NCBI GenBank assembly: GCA_039640505.1
Contig: CP046865.1
Coordinates: 3,311,661-3,375,660 of the forward strand
Origin: Rhodobacteraceae bacterium Araon29
Lineage (GTDB): Bacteria > Pseudomonadota > Alphaproteobacteria > Rhodobacterales > Rhodobacteraceae
Direction: 5' to 3'
DNA: 64,000 nt
How positions within the stretch are numbered: the stretch's first letter is position 1; each line of letters opens with the position of its first letter. Position numbers and translations under genes: made by a program. Under the pieces are notes generated by a model. That model saw nothing but the letters and a program-made list of their open reading frames with translations. It was not told the DNA's origin and searched no databases. Positions 7,988-16,858 of the stretch are shown one piece after another.

Positions 7988-10786
7988 TTAATGCGCAGCG
8001 GCCCAATGGGCGCCTTGACCGGCATCAACCACCAGCGGCACATCTAAATGCACCACCGGATCAGCGGCCTCTTGCATCACCTCTTTGGCGGCCGCAACCA
8101 ACGGATCAACCTGATCCTCATCCACCTCAAACAACAGCTCGTCATGCACCTGTAGCAACATCTTTGCGGGCAGCCCGGCAATTGCCTGAGGCATACGGAT
8201 CATCGCGCGGCGAATAATATCGGCCGCCGTGCCCTGGATAGGCGCGTTAATCGCGGCACGTTTGGCAAATCCGGCAGCCGGCCCTTTGGCATTAATTTCA
8301 GGCGTATGAATCACGCGGCCAAACAAGGTTTCAACCCGGCTGTTGTCTTTGGCAAATTTAACCGTGGCATCCATATATTCGCGAATGCCCGGAAAGCGTT
8401 CGAAATAGCGGTCGATAAAGCCCTGTGCCTGGCTGCGCGGAATGCGCAGATTGCGCGCCAGCCCAAAACCGGAAATGCCGTAGATGACACCAAAGTTGAT
8501 CGCTTTGGCCTGCCGGCGAACATCCGGCGTCATTTGATCCAGCGGCACATCAAACATTTCCGATGCCGTCATCGCATGAATATCCTGACCCTCGCGAAAG
8601 GCGGCCTTGAGACTGTCGATACCAGCCACATGGGCCAATATGCGCAGCTCGATCTGGCTATAGTCAAGACTGACCAGAACTTTCCCCTGCTCGGCAATAA
8701 ACGCCTCACGGATGCGCCGACCATCTTCGGTGCGCACGGGGATGTTTTGCAAATTGGGATCAGTTGACGCCAAGCGGCCAGTGTTAGCACCCGCAATCAC
8801 GTAAGACGTATGCACACGGCCGGTTTCAGCGTTGATGTGGTCCTGTAGCGCATCGGTATAGGTGGATTTAAGCTTGCTCAGCTGACGCCAATCCAACACC
8901 CGCTTGGGCAAATCATGGATCGTGGCGAGATCCTCTAAAACATCCGCCCCTGTGGCATAAGCCCCTGTTTTCCCTTTTTTGCCGCCCTCATAACTCAGCT
9001 TGTCGAACATGATCTCGCCCAGTTGCTTGGGGCTGCCCACATTGAAACTTTCGCCAGCAAGCTCATGTATATCGGCCTCAAGCCCCGCCATTTTCTGGGC
9101 AAAGGCATTGGACATGCGCGATAGCGTATCGCGGTCAACTTTAATGCCGGCCATTTCCATGTCGGCCAAGACCGGCACCAAGGGCCGCTCAAGGGTTTCA
9201 TAGACCCGCGTGACGCGGCTTTGATGCAGGCGCGGCTTAAGGGTTTGCCACAGCCGCAGGGTGATATCGGCATCCTCGGCCGCATAGGGAACGGCCTCTT
9301 CAATGCTGACCCGATCAAAGGTAATTGCAGATTTGCCTGATCCAAGCAGTGGTTTAATCGGGATCGGGCTGTGGTCCAGATAGCGCTCAGACAGCGCGTC
9401 CATGCCATGGCCGTGCAGCCCGCCATGCAATGCATAAGACAGCAGCATGGTGTCATCTATGGGATCAACGCAAATACCGTGGCGGGCAAATATTTTCGCA
9501 TCATATTTCATATTCTGGCCGATTTTCAGGATCGATGGGCTTTCAAGCAAAGGCTTAAGCGCATCCAGAACCACATCCATGGGCAATTGCCCTTCGGCCA
9601 TTTTTAAGGACCCGAATAAATCATCCGCAGCGCCTTCTTTATGAGTTAGCGGGATATAGCAGGCGCTGCCCGCTTCGACGCAGAGCGATATGCCCACCAG
9701 TTCGGCGCGCATTTCATTCAGCGAAGTGGTTTCCGTGTCCACTGCCACAGTGCCGCGCTCTTGAATTTTATCGATCCAAAGCTGCAAAGCGCCCAAATCG
9801 CGGATGCACTCGTAAGCGCTGGGATCAAAGGCGACCTTTTCAGGTTGGCTCACCCCGTCATCCACCACAGCTGTCTGCTCGGCAACAACCGGCGCTTCGA
9901 CGCCCAGCTTATCAGCAATCCTTTTGGTCAGGGTGCGAAATTCCATATCCCCTAGAAAGCCAAGCAAAACCTCTGGATCAGGATCGCGCACTTCCAGATC
10001 ATCAATCGAAAAGGCAAGCGGCGTTGCACAGTCAAGCTGTACCAGCTGTTTGGACAGCCGTATTTGATCGGCATTGGTCATGAGGCTTTCGCGGCGCTTG
10101 GGCTGTTTGATTTCACCGGCCCGCTCCAGAAGGCTATCAAGATCACCATATTCATTAATCAAAAGGGCGGCAGTTTTCACCCCGATGCCCGGCGCGCCGG
10201 GGACATTGTCGACGCTGTCTCCTGCCAGCGCTTGCACATCCACAACGCTTTCCGGAAAGACACCAAATTTTTCATGGACCCCGTCACGGTCAATGCGGCG
10301 GTTTTTCATCGCGTCATACATTTCAACGCCGCCGCCCACCAATTGCATCAGGTCCTTGTCAGAACTTAGAATAGTGACCCTGCCGCCTGCATCACGGGCC
10401 TGCACCGCAAGCGTGGCGATGATGTCATCGGCCTCATAGCCTTCCATTTCTTCGCAAGCGATATTAAACGCGCGGGTGGCATCGCGGGTCAGCGGCATCT
10501 GCGGACGCAAGTCCTCGGGCATTTCATCACGGTTGGCTTTGTACTGATCATAAAGATCGTTGCGAAACGTGTGACTGCCCTTGTCAAAAATAACGGCGAC
10601 ATGGGTGGGCGCATCGGGTCCGGTATTGGTTTCCACATAGCGCTGCAGCATATTGCAAAAACCGCTAACCGCCCCGATGGGAAGCCCGTCGGATTTGCGG
10701 GTCAGCGGCGGCAATGCATGATAGGCACGAAAGATAAATGCCGAGCCGTCGATCAAGTGCAGGTGGTGACCTTTGCCAAAATTCAT
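7988..10786 (-). CDS. polA: DNA polymerase I
   Basis: A full-length 932-residue family A polymerase for Okazaki fragment processing and repair synthesis. The N-terminal 5'-3' exonuclease domain starts at HLHLIDGSAFIFRAYHALPP and continues through SSDKDLMQLV and GVGVKTAALLI-like helix-hairpin-helix sequence. A proofreading 3'-5' exonuclease is retained: VAVDTETTSL near residue 347, GQNMKYDAKIF and YAAEDADITLRL carry its acidic residues. The polymerase domain has motif A DYSQIELRILAH (near 708), motif B RRQAKAINFGVIYG and motif C QVHDELLFEV. The ATG has AAGGAC eight bases upstream. It is transcribed alone or behind the small zf-CHCC gene 120 bp upstream. Confidence 0.97.
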   Translation of the reverse strand: MNFGKGHHLHLIDGSAFIFRAYHALPPLTRKSDGLPIGAVSGFCNMLQRYVETNTGPDAPTHVAVIFDKGSHTFRNDLYDQYKANRDEMPEDLRPQMPLTRDATRAFNIACEEMEGYEADDIIATLAVQARDAGGRVTILSSDKDLMQLVGGGVEMYDAMKNRRIDRDGVHEKFGVFPESVVDVQALAGDSVDNVPGAPGIGVKTAALLINEYGDLDSLLERAGEIKQPKRRESLMTNADQIRLSKQLVQLDCATPLAFSIDDLEVRDPDPEVLLGFLGDMEFRTLTKRIADKLGVEAPVVAEQTAVVDDGVSQPEKVAFDPSAYECIRDLGALQLWIDKIQERGTVAVDTETTSLNEMRAELVGISLCVEAGSACYIPLTHKEGAADDLFGSLKMAEGQLPMDVVLDALKPLLESPSILKIGQNMKYDAKIFARHGICVDPIDDTMLLSYALHGGLHGHGMDALSERYLDHSPIPIKPLLGSGKSAITFDRVSIEEAVPYAAEDADITLRLWQTLKPRLHQSRVTRVYETLERPLVPVLADMEMAGIKVDRDTLSRMSNAFAQKMAGLEADIHELAGESFNVGSPKQLGEIMFDKLSYEGGKKGKTGAYATGADVLEDLATIHDLPKRVLDWRQLSKLKSTYTDALQDHINAETGRVHTSYVIAGANTGRLASTDPNLQNIPVRTEDGRRIREAFIAEQGKVLVSLDYSQIELRILAHVAGIDSLKAAFREGQDIHAMTASEMFDVPLDQMTPDVRRQAKAINFGVIYGISGFGLARNLRIPRSQAQGFIDRYFERFPGIREYMDATVKFAKDNSRVETLFGRVIHTPEINAKGPAAGFAKRAAINAPIQGTAADIIRRAMIRMPQAIAGLPAKMLLQVHDELLFEVDEDQVDPLVAAAKEVMQEAADPVVHLDVPLVVDAGQGAHWAAAH

Positions 10787-10906
10787 TTCGCGGTGTCCTT
10801 GATCAAATTGCTACACCTGAATTTCTACATCAGCCTAAAGCGCTTGGCCATTGCCTTTATACAGCGAGCTGGCACAAAAACTCTGCTTGTTACGCCAGCA
10901 TAATTT

Positions 10907-11098
10907 TTAGGAACTGGCCTCGACTTGTTCGGCAAAATCGCGGTGCACCATTCTGCAATCACAATAAGGGCATTCAACCCATCCTTGGTCACTGGCGATT
11001 TGCAGCCAAACACGCGGGTGCCCCAGCGCGCCTTCGCCGCCGTCACACGACACACGATAGCTATCAACAATTTTGGTTTGTGGTGCCGGAGTTGTCAT
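10907..11098 (-). CDS. Small zinc-finger (zf-CHCC) protein
   Basis: A 63-residue protein that is almost entirely one zf-CHCC domain, the fold shared with mitochondrial complex I subunit NDUFS6. Candidate zinc ligands are Cys in YRVSCDGG, His in ALGHPRVWL and the pair in [12 protein letters not shown]. The segment HPRVWLQI is typical of the family. I start it at the ATG at 11098, which follows AAAGGGA, and not ten codons earlier. It sits 120 bp upstream of polA on the same strand and is divergent from the ABC ATPase gene. In alphaproteobacteria such proteins are thought to associate with complex I; that role is not shown here. Confidence 0.85.
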   Translation of the reverse strand: MTTPAPQTKIVDSYRVSCDGGEGALGHPRVWLQIASDQGWVECPYCDCRMVHRDFAEQVEASS

Positions 11099-11168
11099 CG
11101 ACCCATTCCCTTTTGGCTGTCTGTGCATTACCTGTCTTATGAGCGATTAGCGAACAAGGGGCAAGAGC

Positions 11169-12143
11169 GTGTTACAGCAGACCGCTATCGAAATTCATGG
11201 CGTGCACAAGACCTATGCCCAGCGCCGCGGCAACCCAACACGCCCGGCGCTTGATGGCATTGATTTAACGATTCCAGGAGGTTCGGTGTTTGGACTTTTG
11301 GGCCCTAATGGCGCTGGCAAATCGACCTTGATCAATATTCTGGCTGGACTGGTCAACAAAAGTGCTGGATCAGTGCAAATTTGGGGCTTTGATCAGGATA
11401 GCAATCCGCGCCAAGCGCGCGCTTCTATCGGGGTGATGCCGCAAGAGCTTAACCTCGATCCGTTTTTTACGCCGCGCCGTGCGCTTGAAGTGCAAGCGGG
11501 GCTTTATGGAGTTCCTGCCAGTGAACGGCGCAGCGATGAAATCCTTGCAATGGTCGGGCTCAGCGAGCAGGCCGAAGCCTATGCGCGAACGCTGTCCGGG
11601 GGGATGCGCCGCCGCTTGCTGCTGGCCAAGGCTCTGGTGCACACTCCGCCGATCTTAGTGCTTGATGAGCCAACAGCCGGGGTGGACATCGAATTGCGCC
11701 AAATGCTGTGGCAAAACGTCCGCCGGCTGAACCGCGATCATGGGATGACGATAATCTTGACCACCCATTACCTCGAAGAAGCCGAGCAAATGTGTGATGA
11801 AATCGCAATCCTGAACAAAGGCCAGATCGTGGCGCAAGACAGCACAAAAAACCTGTTGGGCTATCTGGATGCAAAAACACTTGTGATCCAACCGGTTGAA
11901 CCCGTCAGCGCACTGCCCCAGCATCGTGACACCTCGGCGAGCCTTCGGCCGGATGGCACCTTGGTGATCAACTACCGTTCAGCGCAAATAAGCGCCGAAG
12001 ATGTGCTGAAATCCGTCCGTGATGCCGGAATTACGATCCGCGATGTCAGAACCCAACAATCCGATCTGGAAGATGTATTTTTGGCGTTGACCTCTGCCCA
12101 AGCAGAAACTGATCAATCAAGCGAAAAGATTACCAAGCCCTAG
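11169..12143 (+). CDS. ABC-2-type transporter ATP-binding protein, no adjacent permease
   Basis: A 324-residue ATPase subunit of an ABC exporter, resembling YadG-type proteins. It has Walker A GPNGAGKST (about residues 45-53), Q-loop VMPQELNLDPFFT, signature LSGGMRRRL, Walker B ILVLDEPTAGVD and the switch His in ILTTHYLEEAE. The ~90-residue C-terminal extension (after IVAQDSTKN) is typical of this group. The GTG start has AAGGGG nine bases upstream. A permease of the ABC-2 (YadH) kind usually lies next to the ATPase, but the neighbours here are a zf-CHCC gene (divergent) and a HIT gene (convergent). Its membrane partner must be elsewhere or absent. The substrate is unknown. Confidence 0.88.
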   Translation: MLQQTAIEIHGVHKTYAQRRGNPTRPALDGIDLTIPGGSVFGLLGPNGAGKSTLINILAGLVNKSAGSVQIWGFDQDSNPRQARASIGVMPQELNLDPFFTPRRALEVQAGLYGVPASERRSDEILAMVGLSEQAEAYARTLSGGMRRRLLLAKALVHTPPILVLDEPTAGVDIELRQMLWQNVRRLNRDHGMTIILTTHYLEEAEQMCDEIAILNKGQIVAQDSTKNLLGYLDAKTLVIQPVEPVSALPQHRDTSASLRPDGTLVINYRSAQISAEDVLKSVRDAGITIRDVRTQQSDLEDVFLALTSAQAETDQSSEKITKP

Positions 12144-12161
12144 GTTGGCCGACATCAAAAA

Positions 12162-12548
12162 TTAGGAGCTAGGATGTGACAGCATACGTCCCAAATTACG
12201 TCCGCCCAAAACATGCACATGTAAATGCGGCACATCCTGCAACCCGTCCGGCCCTGTGTTCGCTATAAGGCGAAAGCCGCCGCCACCCGCGTTGGGCTGC
12301 ACGCCGGAAAGTTCACAAACCTTGCCAATAGCGTGAGTGAAATCCACAATTTCAGCGTCTGAAGCTTCTGAGGCAAAGTGATCATAGCTCACATAAGACC
12401 CTTTGGGTATCACCAGAACGTGCAGTGGTGCGCCAGGTTGAATATCTTCGAACGCCAGCGAATGCTCTGTTTCAAGAACAGTTTTATTCGGTATTTCGCC
12501 GCGTAGGATTTTGGCAAAAACATTATCGGTATCATATGTATAGCTCAT
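12162..12548 (-). CDS. HIT family nucleotide hydrolase (Hint-like)
   Basis: A 128-residue histidine-triad protein, cytosolic, expected to hydrolyse AMP-linked phosphoramidates or related nucleotides. The HIT motif HLHVHVLGG is near the C terminus. The N-terminal half has the typical NVFAKILRGEIPNKTVLETEHSLAFEDI-like pattern, and LHVLVIPKGSYVSY follows. The ATG at 12548 is preceded by GAGGAC that overlaps the stop of the upstream glycosyltransferase gene, with an 8-bp gap, so the two are probably cotranslated. A functional link with that neighbour is not obvious. The specific substrate cannot be told from sequence. Confidence 0.93.
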   Translation of the reverse strand: MSYTYDTDNVFAKILRGEIPNKTVLETEHSLAFEDIQPGAPLHVLVIPKGSYVSYDHFASEASDAEIVDFTHAIGKVCELSGVQPNAGGGGFRLIANTGPDGLQDVPHLHVHVLGGRNLGRMLSHPSS

Positions 12549-12556
12549 GTCGGTCC

Positions 12557-14134
12557 TCAATCTGAAAAGATCCACTTCTGTTCTATAATGCGGGCTGCTT
12601 CCGATTGGTCAAGATCGCAAAATGCCATCAATTGCTTGATATTTTCGTCATCCTGCGCTGCTTGCGAAACCACAAATCTATTTTCAAAGTTAGATTGCCT
12701 TATTGCGTCGCTTTCCTGGTGAATTTGGTTTCGAATACTCGGAAGAACTCGTTCGGTTGATTTATTTTCGGCGATCTCTTTTACCAGCCCTATCCGCTGG
12801 GCATGGCCCAGAAGGTATTGATCATCAAGCAAGCAGTTGATTTCAACAATTCGGGTTTCAACTGGATCAGACTGAAAATCTTTTAAGGACTCTATGTCAC
12901 TGGGATCAAGACAGATCATCATTCGATCGCTTTTAAAATGTCCAAAAAGCAAACGCATCAACAAACGGCGGTGGCGATTTTTCTTGCTCTGGTTGGACAG
13001 AATTCCCCCGAGGTAAGGAAGACTTTCAGGGTCTTCGCCAAAAAGATAACCCAAAGCTGGCACCTCTAACTGGGTTTGCAAAATATTCATAAGGCGCTTT
13101 GCAACATGCCATTTTTTGCACACGATAATAAAGAGTGTTCGGCCATGCCCTATCTGACTTTCCTTTTCCCAAATACGAGGCGCAAACCGTTGTCCTTTTC
13201 GCCCTGCCTGAGTTAGAAATAGATATAACTTTCTTCCATCATCAGAAATTTCAAAATTGGTTTTATCACTCGCATAAAGCTGTCCAAGCTGCTCTCTTAG
13301 GTCGGCGGCCCCTGGACTTATCTTACGGGCAAAAAGGAAATCTTGGGCCACCAAAAAGTCATAATGATCATTATAAAATGTGGCAGGCATACCGTAATCT
13401 GAAAACACCAAAAACGTCAGAGTGCGCGAGTCGATCTCAACCGCGGGAATCAGATGGCCAACAATAGTTTGAAAATAGGTTTCATCAGGGATCCATGTCG
13501 TGCGGAAAAAACGCAACACGTCTTTTCGGGTTTTGGTGAATTCCAAAATGGCCTCAATGGTGCGGCGGCGCAAACACCACCATTGGCTGCCAATTTGAAT
13601 TTTCAAATCATGAGGTATCTGCCGTGATAACCCCAAGTGTTTTTGCCAGTTTAATGATTTATAAAATAACCACTTTCGCGCCCGTTCATTGAAAAAATGA
13701 CGATAGATTAACCGATCCTTTTTCATGCCGGTTTTGATCCAGTCACTTTCAAAAAAGTCAAAACTCTCGATATAGTCAACATCCCGCTCGTCTAGGAACT
13801 GATGGGCATATCGGGCGGATTTAATCGCCATGCAATCACCGGACAACATATAAAAATGCGAGGCCAGCGGAAAAGCATCACTGGCTGCTTGTATTGCGTT
13901 GAGTGTGGCCTGAACAAGCGACCATTCTCCCCAACCGCATTTGATTCGCTTTTTCGCAAAAGTGACATTTTTGTTGTCTGCAAGGGAGCGCCGAATTTGC
14001 TGATAGTCAGCCAAACGGGCGCTAGCATCAAAGTGAATTGCTATGTAGTCACCCACAGCCGTCAATTGCTGTGCCTGATCAATAATGGCCTGTGGATTTT
14101 TGTGGCACAGTAATATAAAAGCTATTTTTGCCAA
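12557..14134 (-). CDS. Core-2/I-branching (GT14-like) glycosyltransferase with a long C-terminal domain
   Basis: A 525-residue cytosolic protein. The N-terminal ~270 residues match the beta-1,6-N-acetylglucosaminyltransferase (Core-2/I-Branch, GT14) fold: MAKIAFILLCHKNP at the start, KCGWGEWSLVQATLNAI near 85, FYMLSGDCMAIKS near 115, GSQWWCLRRRTIEAIL near 205 and the acidic TTWIPDETYFQTIVG near 235. No signal peptide or membrane segment is visible, unlike the animal Golgi enzymes. The remaining ~250 residues form an additional domain that includes RTLFIIVCKKWHVAKRLM; I believe it is the DUF592x-type domain found with these enzymes in Rhodobacterales, but am not certain. It is divergent from a sulfotransferase gene, which suggests a branched and possibly sulfated surface glycan. 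Confidence 0.82.
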   Translation of the reverse strand: MAKIAFILLCHKNPQAIIDQAQQLTAVGDYIAIHFDASARLADYQQIRRSLADNKNVTFAKKRIKCGWGEWSLVQATLNAIQAASDAFPLASHFYMLSGDCMAIKSARYAHQFLDERDVDYIESFDFFESDWIKTGMKKDRLIYRHFFNERARKWLFYKSLNWQKHLGLSRQIPHDLKIQIGSQWWCLRRRTIEAILEFTKTRKDVLRFFRTTWIPDETYFQTIVGHLIPAVEIDSRTLTFLVFSDYGMPATFYNDHYDFLVAQDFLFARKISPGAADLREQLGQLYASDKTNFEISDDGRKLYLFLTQAGRKGQRFAPRIWEKESQIGHGRTLFIIVCKKWHVAKRLMNILQTQLEVPALGYLFGEDPESLPYLGGILSNQSKKNRHRRLLMRLLFGHFKSDRMMICLDPSDIESLKDFQSDPVETRIVEINCLLDDQYLLGHAQRIGLVKEIAENKSTERVLPSIRNQIHQESDAIRQSNFENRFVVSQAAQDDENIKQLMAFCDLDQSEAARIIEQKWIFSD

Positions 14135-14281
14135 TTATAGTTTACCTATCTTTAAGAAACATTATAAAGAGATGCAGTTATTTGGCACAGGTGCCGCATT
14201 AGTATTTTAATTTAATTTAAAGCGAGTTTCGATGACTTTTAACATAGTTAAGTTTATCGGTCGCAGCAAGGTAAGGTTGAT

Positions 14282-15103
14282 ATGGGTTTCCCAGGAACAT
14301 GGATGACAGAAAGTGAAAGCGTTGTTTACCGCGTTGTTCCAAAATGTGCGTGCTCGACAATTGGGCAGATTATGTATTTTTCCGATCACAATGCCTTTTA
14401 TGACGGAGATATACATGATGCGGAAGGAGGCATTCATAAATGGGCCATCGAGGCAAGTCAGGCAAGAATTACCGAAAATGTCGTGTCTCAAAAAACCTAT
14501 ACATTTACCTGTGTGCGCAACCCCTACACGCGCATTCTATCCTCGTTTTTTGACAAAATTTGCGGCATCCAGCGCAATGGAAACAGGTATCGCGGAAACT
14601 TGGTGCCTTTGGTTATTCAAAAATACGGCATCGAAGTCGGTGGTCCAGATGGTCAACAGGAATTTGATCAAATCAAATCCTTTCGCAGGTTTTTATTGTT
14701 TGTCCGCGATACCATCCGTTGGCGCAAACCGATGGATCCGGATATCCACTGGTCTGCAATGTCCGGACACGTAGCAACATTGGTAGCAAATGGTGGACGG
14801 TACGACAAAATTTTCTGGACCGAAAAGTTTAATGAGGGCATGAAGCAGGTGCTAGATGCCACCACAAGCGCCCATAAAGTTAACGTGTCCGATATCCCTC
14901 GGTTCAACGAGTCAGCAATCCACGGGCCTGAAAGGGCACATCCCGTCGAAGATTACTTTGATGATCTTTCAATGCATTTAATGTATGAAATTTACCATAA
15001 GGATTTTCGGTTGTTTAAATATGATTTTGAAAATCCAGGCAATAAAATGCCCATCGGCGAGATTGATCTCGACGAAGTGCATGCCAAACTTGGACCCAAA
15101 TGA
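14282..15103 (+). CDS. Sulfotransferase family 2 (carbohydrate sulfotransferase-like) protein
   Basis: A 273-residue protein of the HNK-1/dermatan-type sulfotransferase family, which moves sulfate from PAPS to a glycan. The PAPS 5'-phosphosulfate loop is VVPKCACSTIGQ (residues 18-29). The 3'-phosphate motif is FTCVRNPYTRILSSFF (residues 75-90), with the Arg and Ser in their expected places. The C terminus has MYEIYHKDFRLFKYDFE, which recalls the family's YxxDFxxFgY end. No signal peptide is evident. The ATG follows GCAAGG. It diverges from the GT14-like gene across 147 bp, and the pair probably acts on the same polysaccharide; that is inferred from position. Confidence 0.83.
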   Translation: MGFPGTWMTESESVVYRVVPKCACSTIGQIMYFSDHNAFYDGDIHDAEGGIHKWAIEASQARITENVVSQKTYTFTCVRNPYTRILSSFFDKICGIQRNGNRYRGNLVPLVIQKYGIEVGGPDGQQEFDQIKSFRRFLLFVRDTIRWRKPMDPDIHWSAMSGHVATLVANGGRYDKIFWTEKFNEGMKQVLDATTSAHKVNVSDIPRFNESAIHGPERAHPVEDYFDDLSMHLMYEIYHKDFRLFKYDFENPGNKMPIGEIDLDEVHAKLGPK

Positions 15104-15113
15104 TCAAATAGAG

Positions 15114-16103
15114 CTAAAGCAAGCCGCTTTGGATAAATAATTCCTTAACGTCCTGATCGGGCCTTGGGCCAATATGACTAATTACTTCGGCGGCGGCGAC
15201 GCTGCCCATTTTGCAGCAGATTTCGGTATCGTATCCGCTCAAAAGACCATAAAGAAAACCTGCTGCAAACTGATCGCCCGCGCCGGTGGCATCAACAGGA
15301 ACCACTGGCGTGACAGCCACATTAATGCGTTTCCCCCTATGGATGACGCTAACCCCATCACTTGCCCGAGTGCACACCACCAGATCACACATGGCAGCGG
15401 TTTTACCCAATGCCACTTCTAAATCATCTGTTTCAAACAGCGATTTGACCTCGGCCTCGTTGCCAATCACATAATCAAGCTCATTGGCAATGAGACTTAA
15501 GAAATCCGACCGGTGCCGCTCGACACAGAACGGATCAGAGATGGAAATCCCGGCCGTGCCGCCAGCGGCGCGGCAGCTTCTGGACAAATGGATAAAGGCA
15601 TCCTTGCCCTTGTCTTTGTCAAAAAGATAGCCCTCCAAGAATACTGTTTCGGCCTCTGCGGCGGCTTGCGCCGGTATATCTTCGGGGCCCAGCTCGGCAG
15701 ATATGCCCAAATAGGTATTCATCGAGCGTTCCCCATCTGCCGAGACAAAAATCATTGACCGTGAGGTGGGCAATTCGCCGTCAGTAATCGGATCGTTTAG
15801 AAAATCAGTACCGCCTTTAATCATCGTATCGGCATAAAAATGTCCCAAGGCATCATCATTCACACGGCCGACAAACCCCGTGCGCAGGCCCAGCGCACCC
15901 AAGCCAGCCAAGGTATTCGCCACAGCGCCGCCAGCGGCTTGGGTCCGGTTCTGCATCGCATCATACAGCAATTCCGCACGGTCCCGGTCGATCAGTTGCA
16001 TAATGCCTTTTTCGATCCCCATACGCTGCAAGAACGCATCATCGGATTGCGAGATGACATCTACAACCGCATTGCCAATACCGATAATTTGATATTTTTT
16101 CAT
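15114..16103 (-). CDS. PfkB family carbohydrate/adenosine kinase
   Basis: A 329-residue ribokinase-fold kinase. The N terminus has the PfkB start (QIIGIGNAVVDVI) and the GGAVANTLAGLGALG motif near residue 58. The C-terminal PfkB signature VDATGAGDQFAAGFLYG (near 265) contains the catalytic Asp and the anion hole. In alphaproteobacteria proteins of this type are usually annotated as adenosine kinase, and TSRSMIFVSADGERSMNTYLG fits that branch, but substrate choice cannot be proved here. Its ATG overlaps the nth stop by four bases (ATGA), so it is translated with the repair gene. It converges with the sulfotransferase gene ten bases away. Confidence 0.86.
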   Translation of the reverse strand: MKKYQIIGIGNAVVDVISQSDDAFLQRMGIEKGIMQLIDRDRAELLYDAMQNRTQAAGGAVANTLAGLGALGLRTGFVGRVNDDALGHFYADTMIKGGTDFLNDPITDGELPTSRSMIFVSADGERSMNTYLGISAELGPEDIPAQAAAEAETVFLEGYLFDKDKGKDAFIHLSRSCRAAGGTAGISISDPFCVERHRSDFLSLIANELDYVIGNEAEVKSLFETDDLEVALGKTAAMCDLVVCTRASDGVSVIHRGKRINVAVTPVVPVDATGAGDQFAAGFLYGLLSGYDTEICCKMGSVAAAEVISHIGPRPDQDVKELFIQSGLL

Positions 16104-16744
16104 AAGTGCTTTTCCTCAAATTCACAAAGATCTCGAATAAAACATGTACCACATAGCGGCTTGCGCGCCTTGCAGTGATAACGGCCATGTAAAATAAGCC
16201 AGTGGTGGGCGTGGTGTTGAAAATCAGCCGGTATATGGTCTTCGATCGCCCGCTCCACGGCGTCGACATCTTTGCCCGGTGCAATGCCGGTGCGGTTGCC
16301 GACGCGAAAAATATGCGTGTCCACCGCCTGCGCCGGATGTTGCCACCACATATTCAGCACAACATTGGCCGTTTTTCGGCCAACACCGGGCAGCGATTGC
16401 AATGCAGCACGGGAATTGGGCACCTCGCCGCCGTAATCCTCAACCAGTATGCGGCTTAGCTTTATGACGTTTTTGGCCTTGTTACGATAAAGCCCGATAC
16501 TTTTGATATGCTCGATCAAACTGGCTTCGCCCAGCTCAAGCATCTTTTGTGGGCTATCAACTTTGGCAAAGAGGTCTTTGGTGGCTTTATTCACCCCGGC
16601 ATCCGTCGCTTGCGCACTAAGGGCAACCGCCACCACAAGAGTATAGACGTTCACGTGATCCAACTCGCCTTTTGGTGTTGGTTCTGCAGACTTGAACCGG
16701 CTAAAAATTTCCCGGATCGTATGATAATCGAGTTGCTTGGCCAT
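16100..16744 (-). CDS. nth: Endonuclease III
   Basis: A 214-residue DNA glycosylase/AP lyase that removes oxidised pyrimidines in base excision repair. The helix-hairpin-helix LPGVGRKTANVVLN carries the catalytic Lys (GRKTA) and the catalytic Asp is in AVDTHIFRV. The C-terminal 4Fe-4S loop is complete with C-x6-C-x2-C-x5-C spacing (CKARKPLCGTCFIRDLC). I start it at the ATG at 16744 because AGGGCAAGC precedes it and the family begins near MAKQLDYHTI; the longer reading adds 16 unlikely basic residues. It overlaps the downstream PfkB gene by four bases. Confidence 0.96.
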   Translation of the reverse strand: MAKQLDYHTIREIFSRFKSAEPTPKGELDHVNVYTLVVAVALSAQATDAGVNKATKDLFAKVDSPQKMLELGEASLIEHIKSIGLYRNKAKNVIKLSRILVEDYGGEVPNSRAALQSLPGVGRKTANVVLNMWWQHPAQAVDTHIFRVGNRTGIAPGKDVDAVERAIEDHIPADFQHHAHHWLILHGRYHCKARKPLCGTCFIRDLCEFEEKHL

Positions 16745-16858
16745 GCTTGCCCTATGCCTTGAAATCCGCACAAGAACAACCCGTTTGCGCAAAATTCGGG
16801 TCGCCCATTCGCGCTAGCAAGGATATGCTTGGGCTTAAGCAAGCAAAAAGGCACTAAA

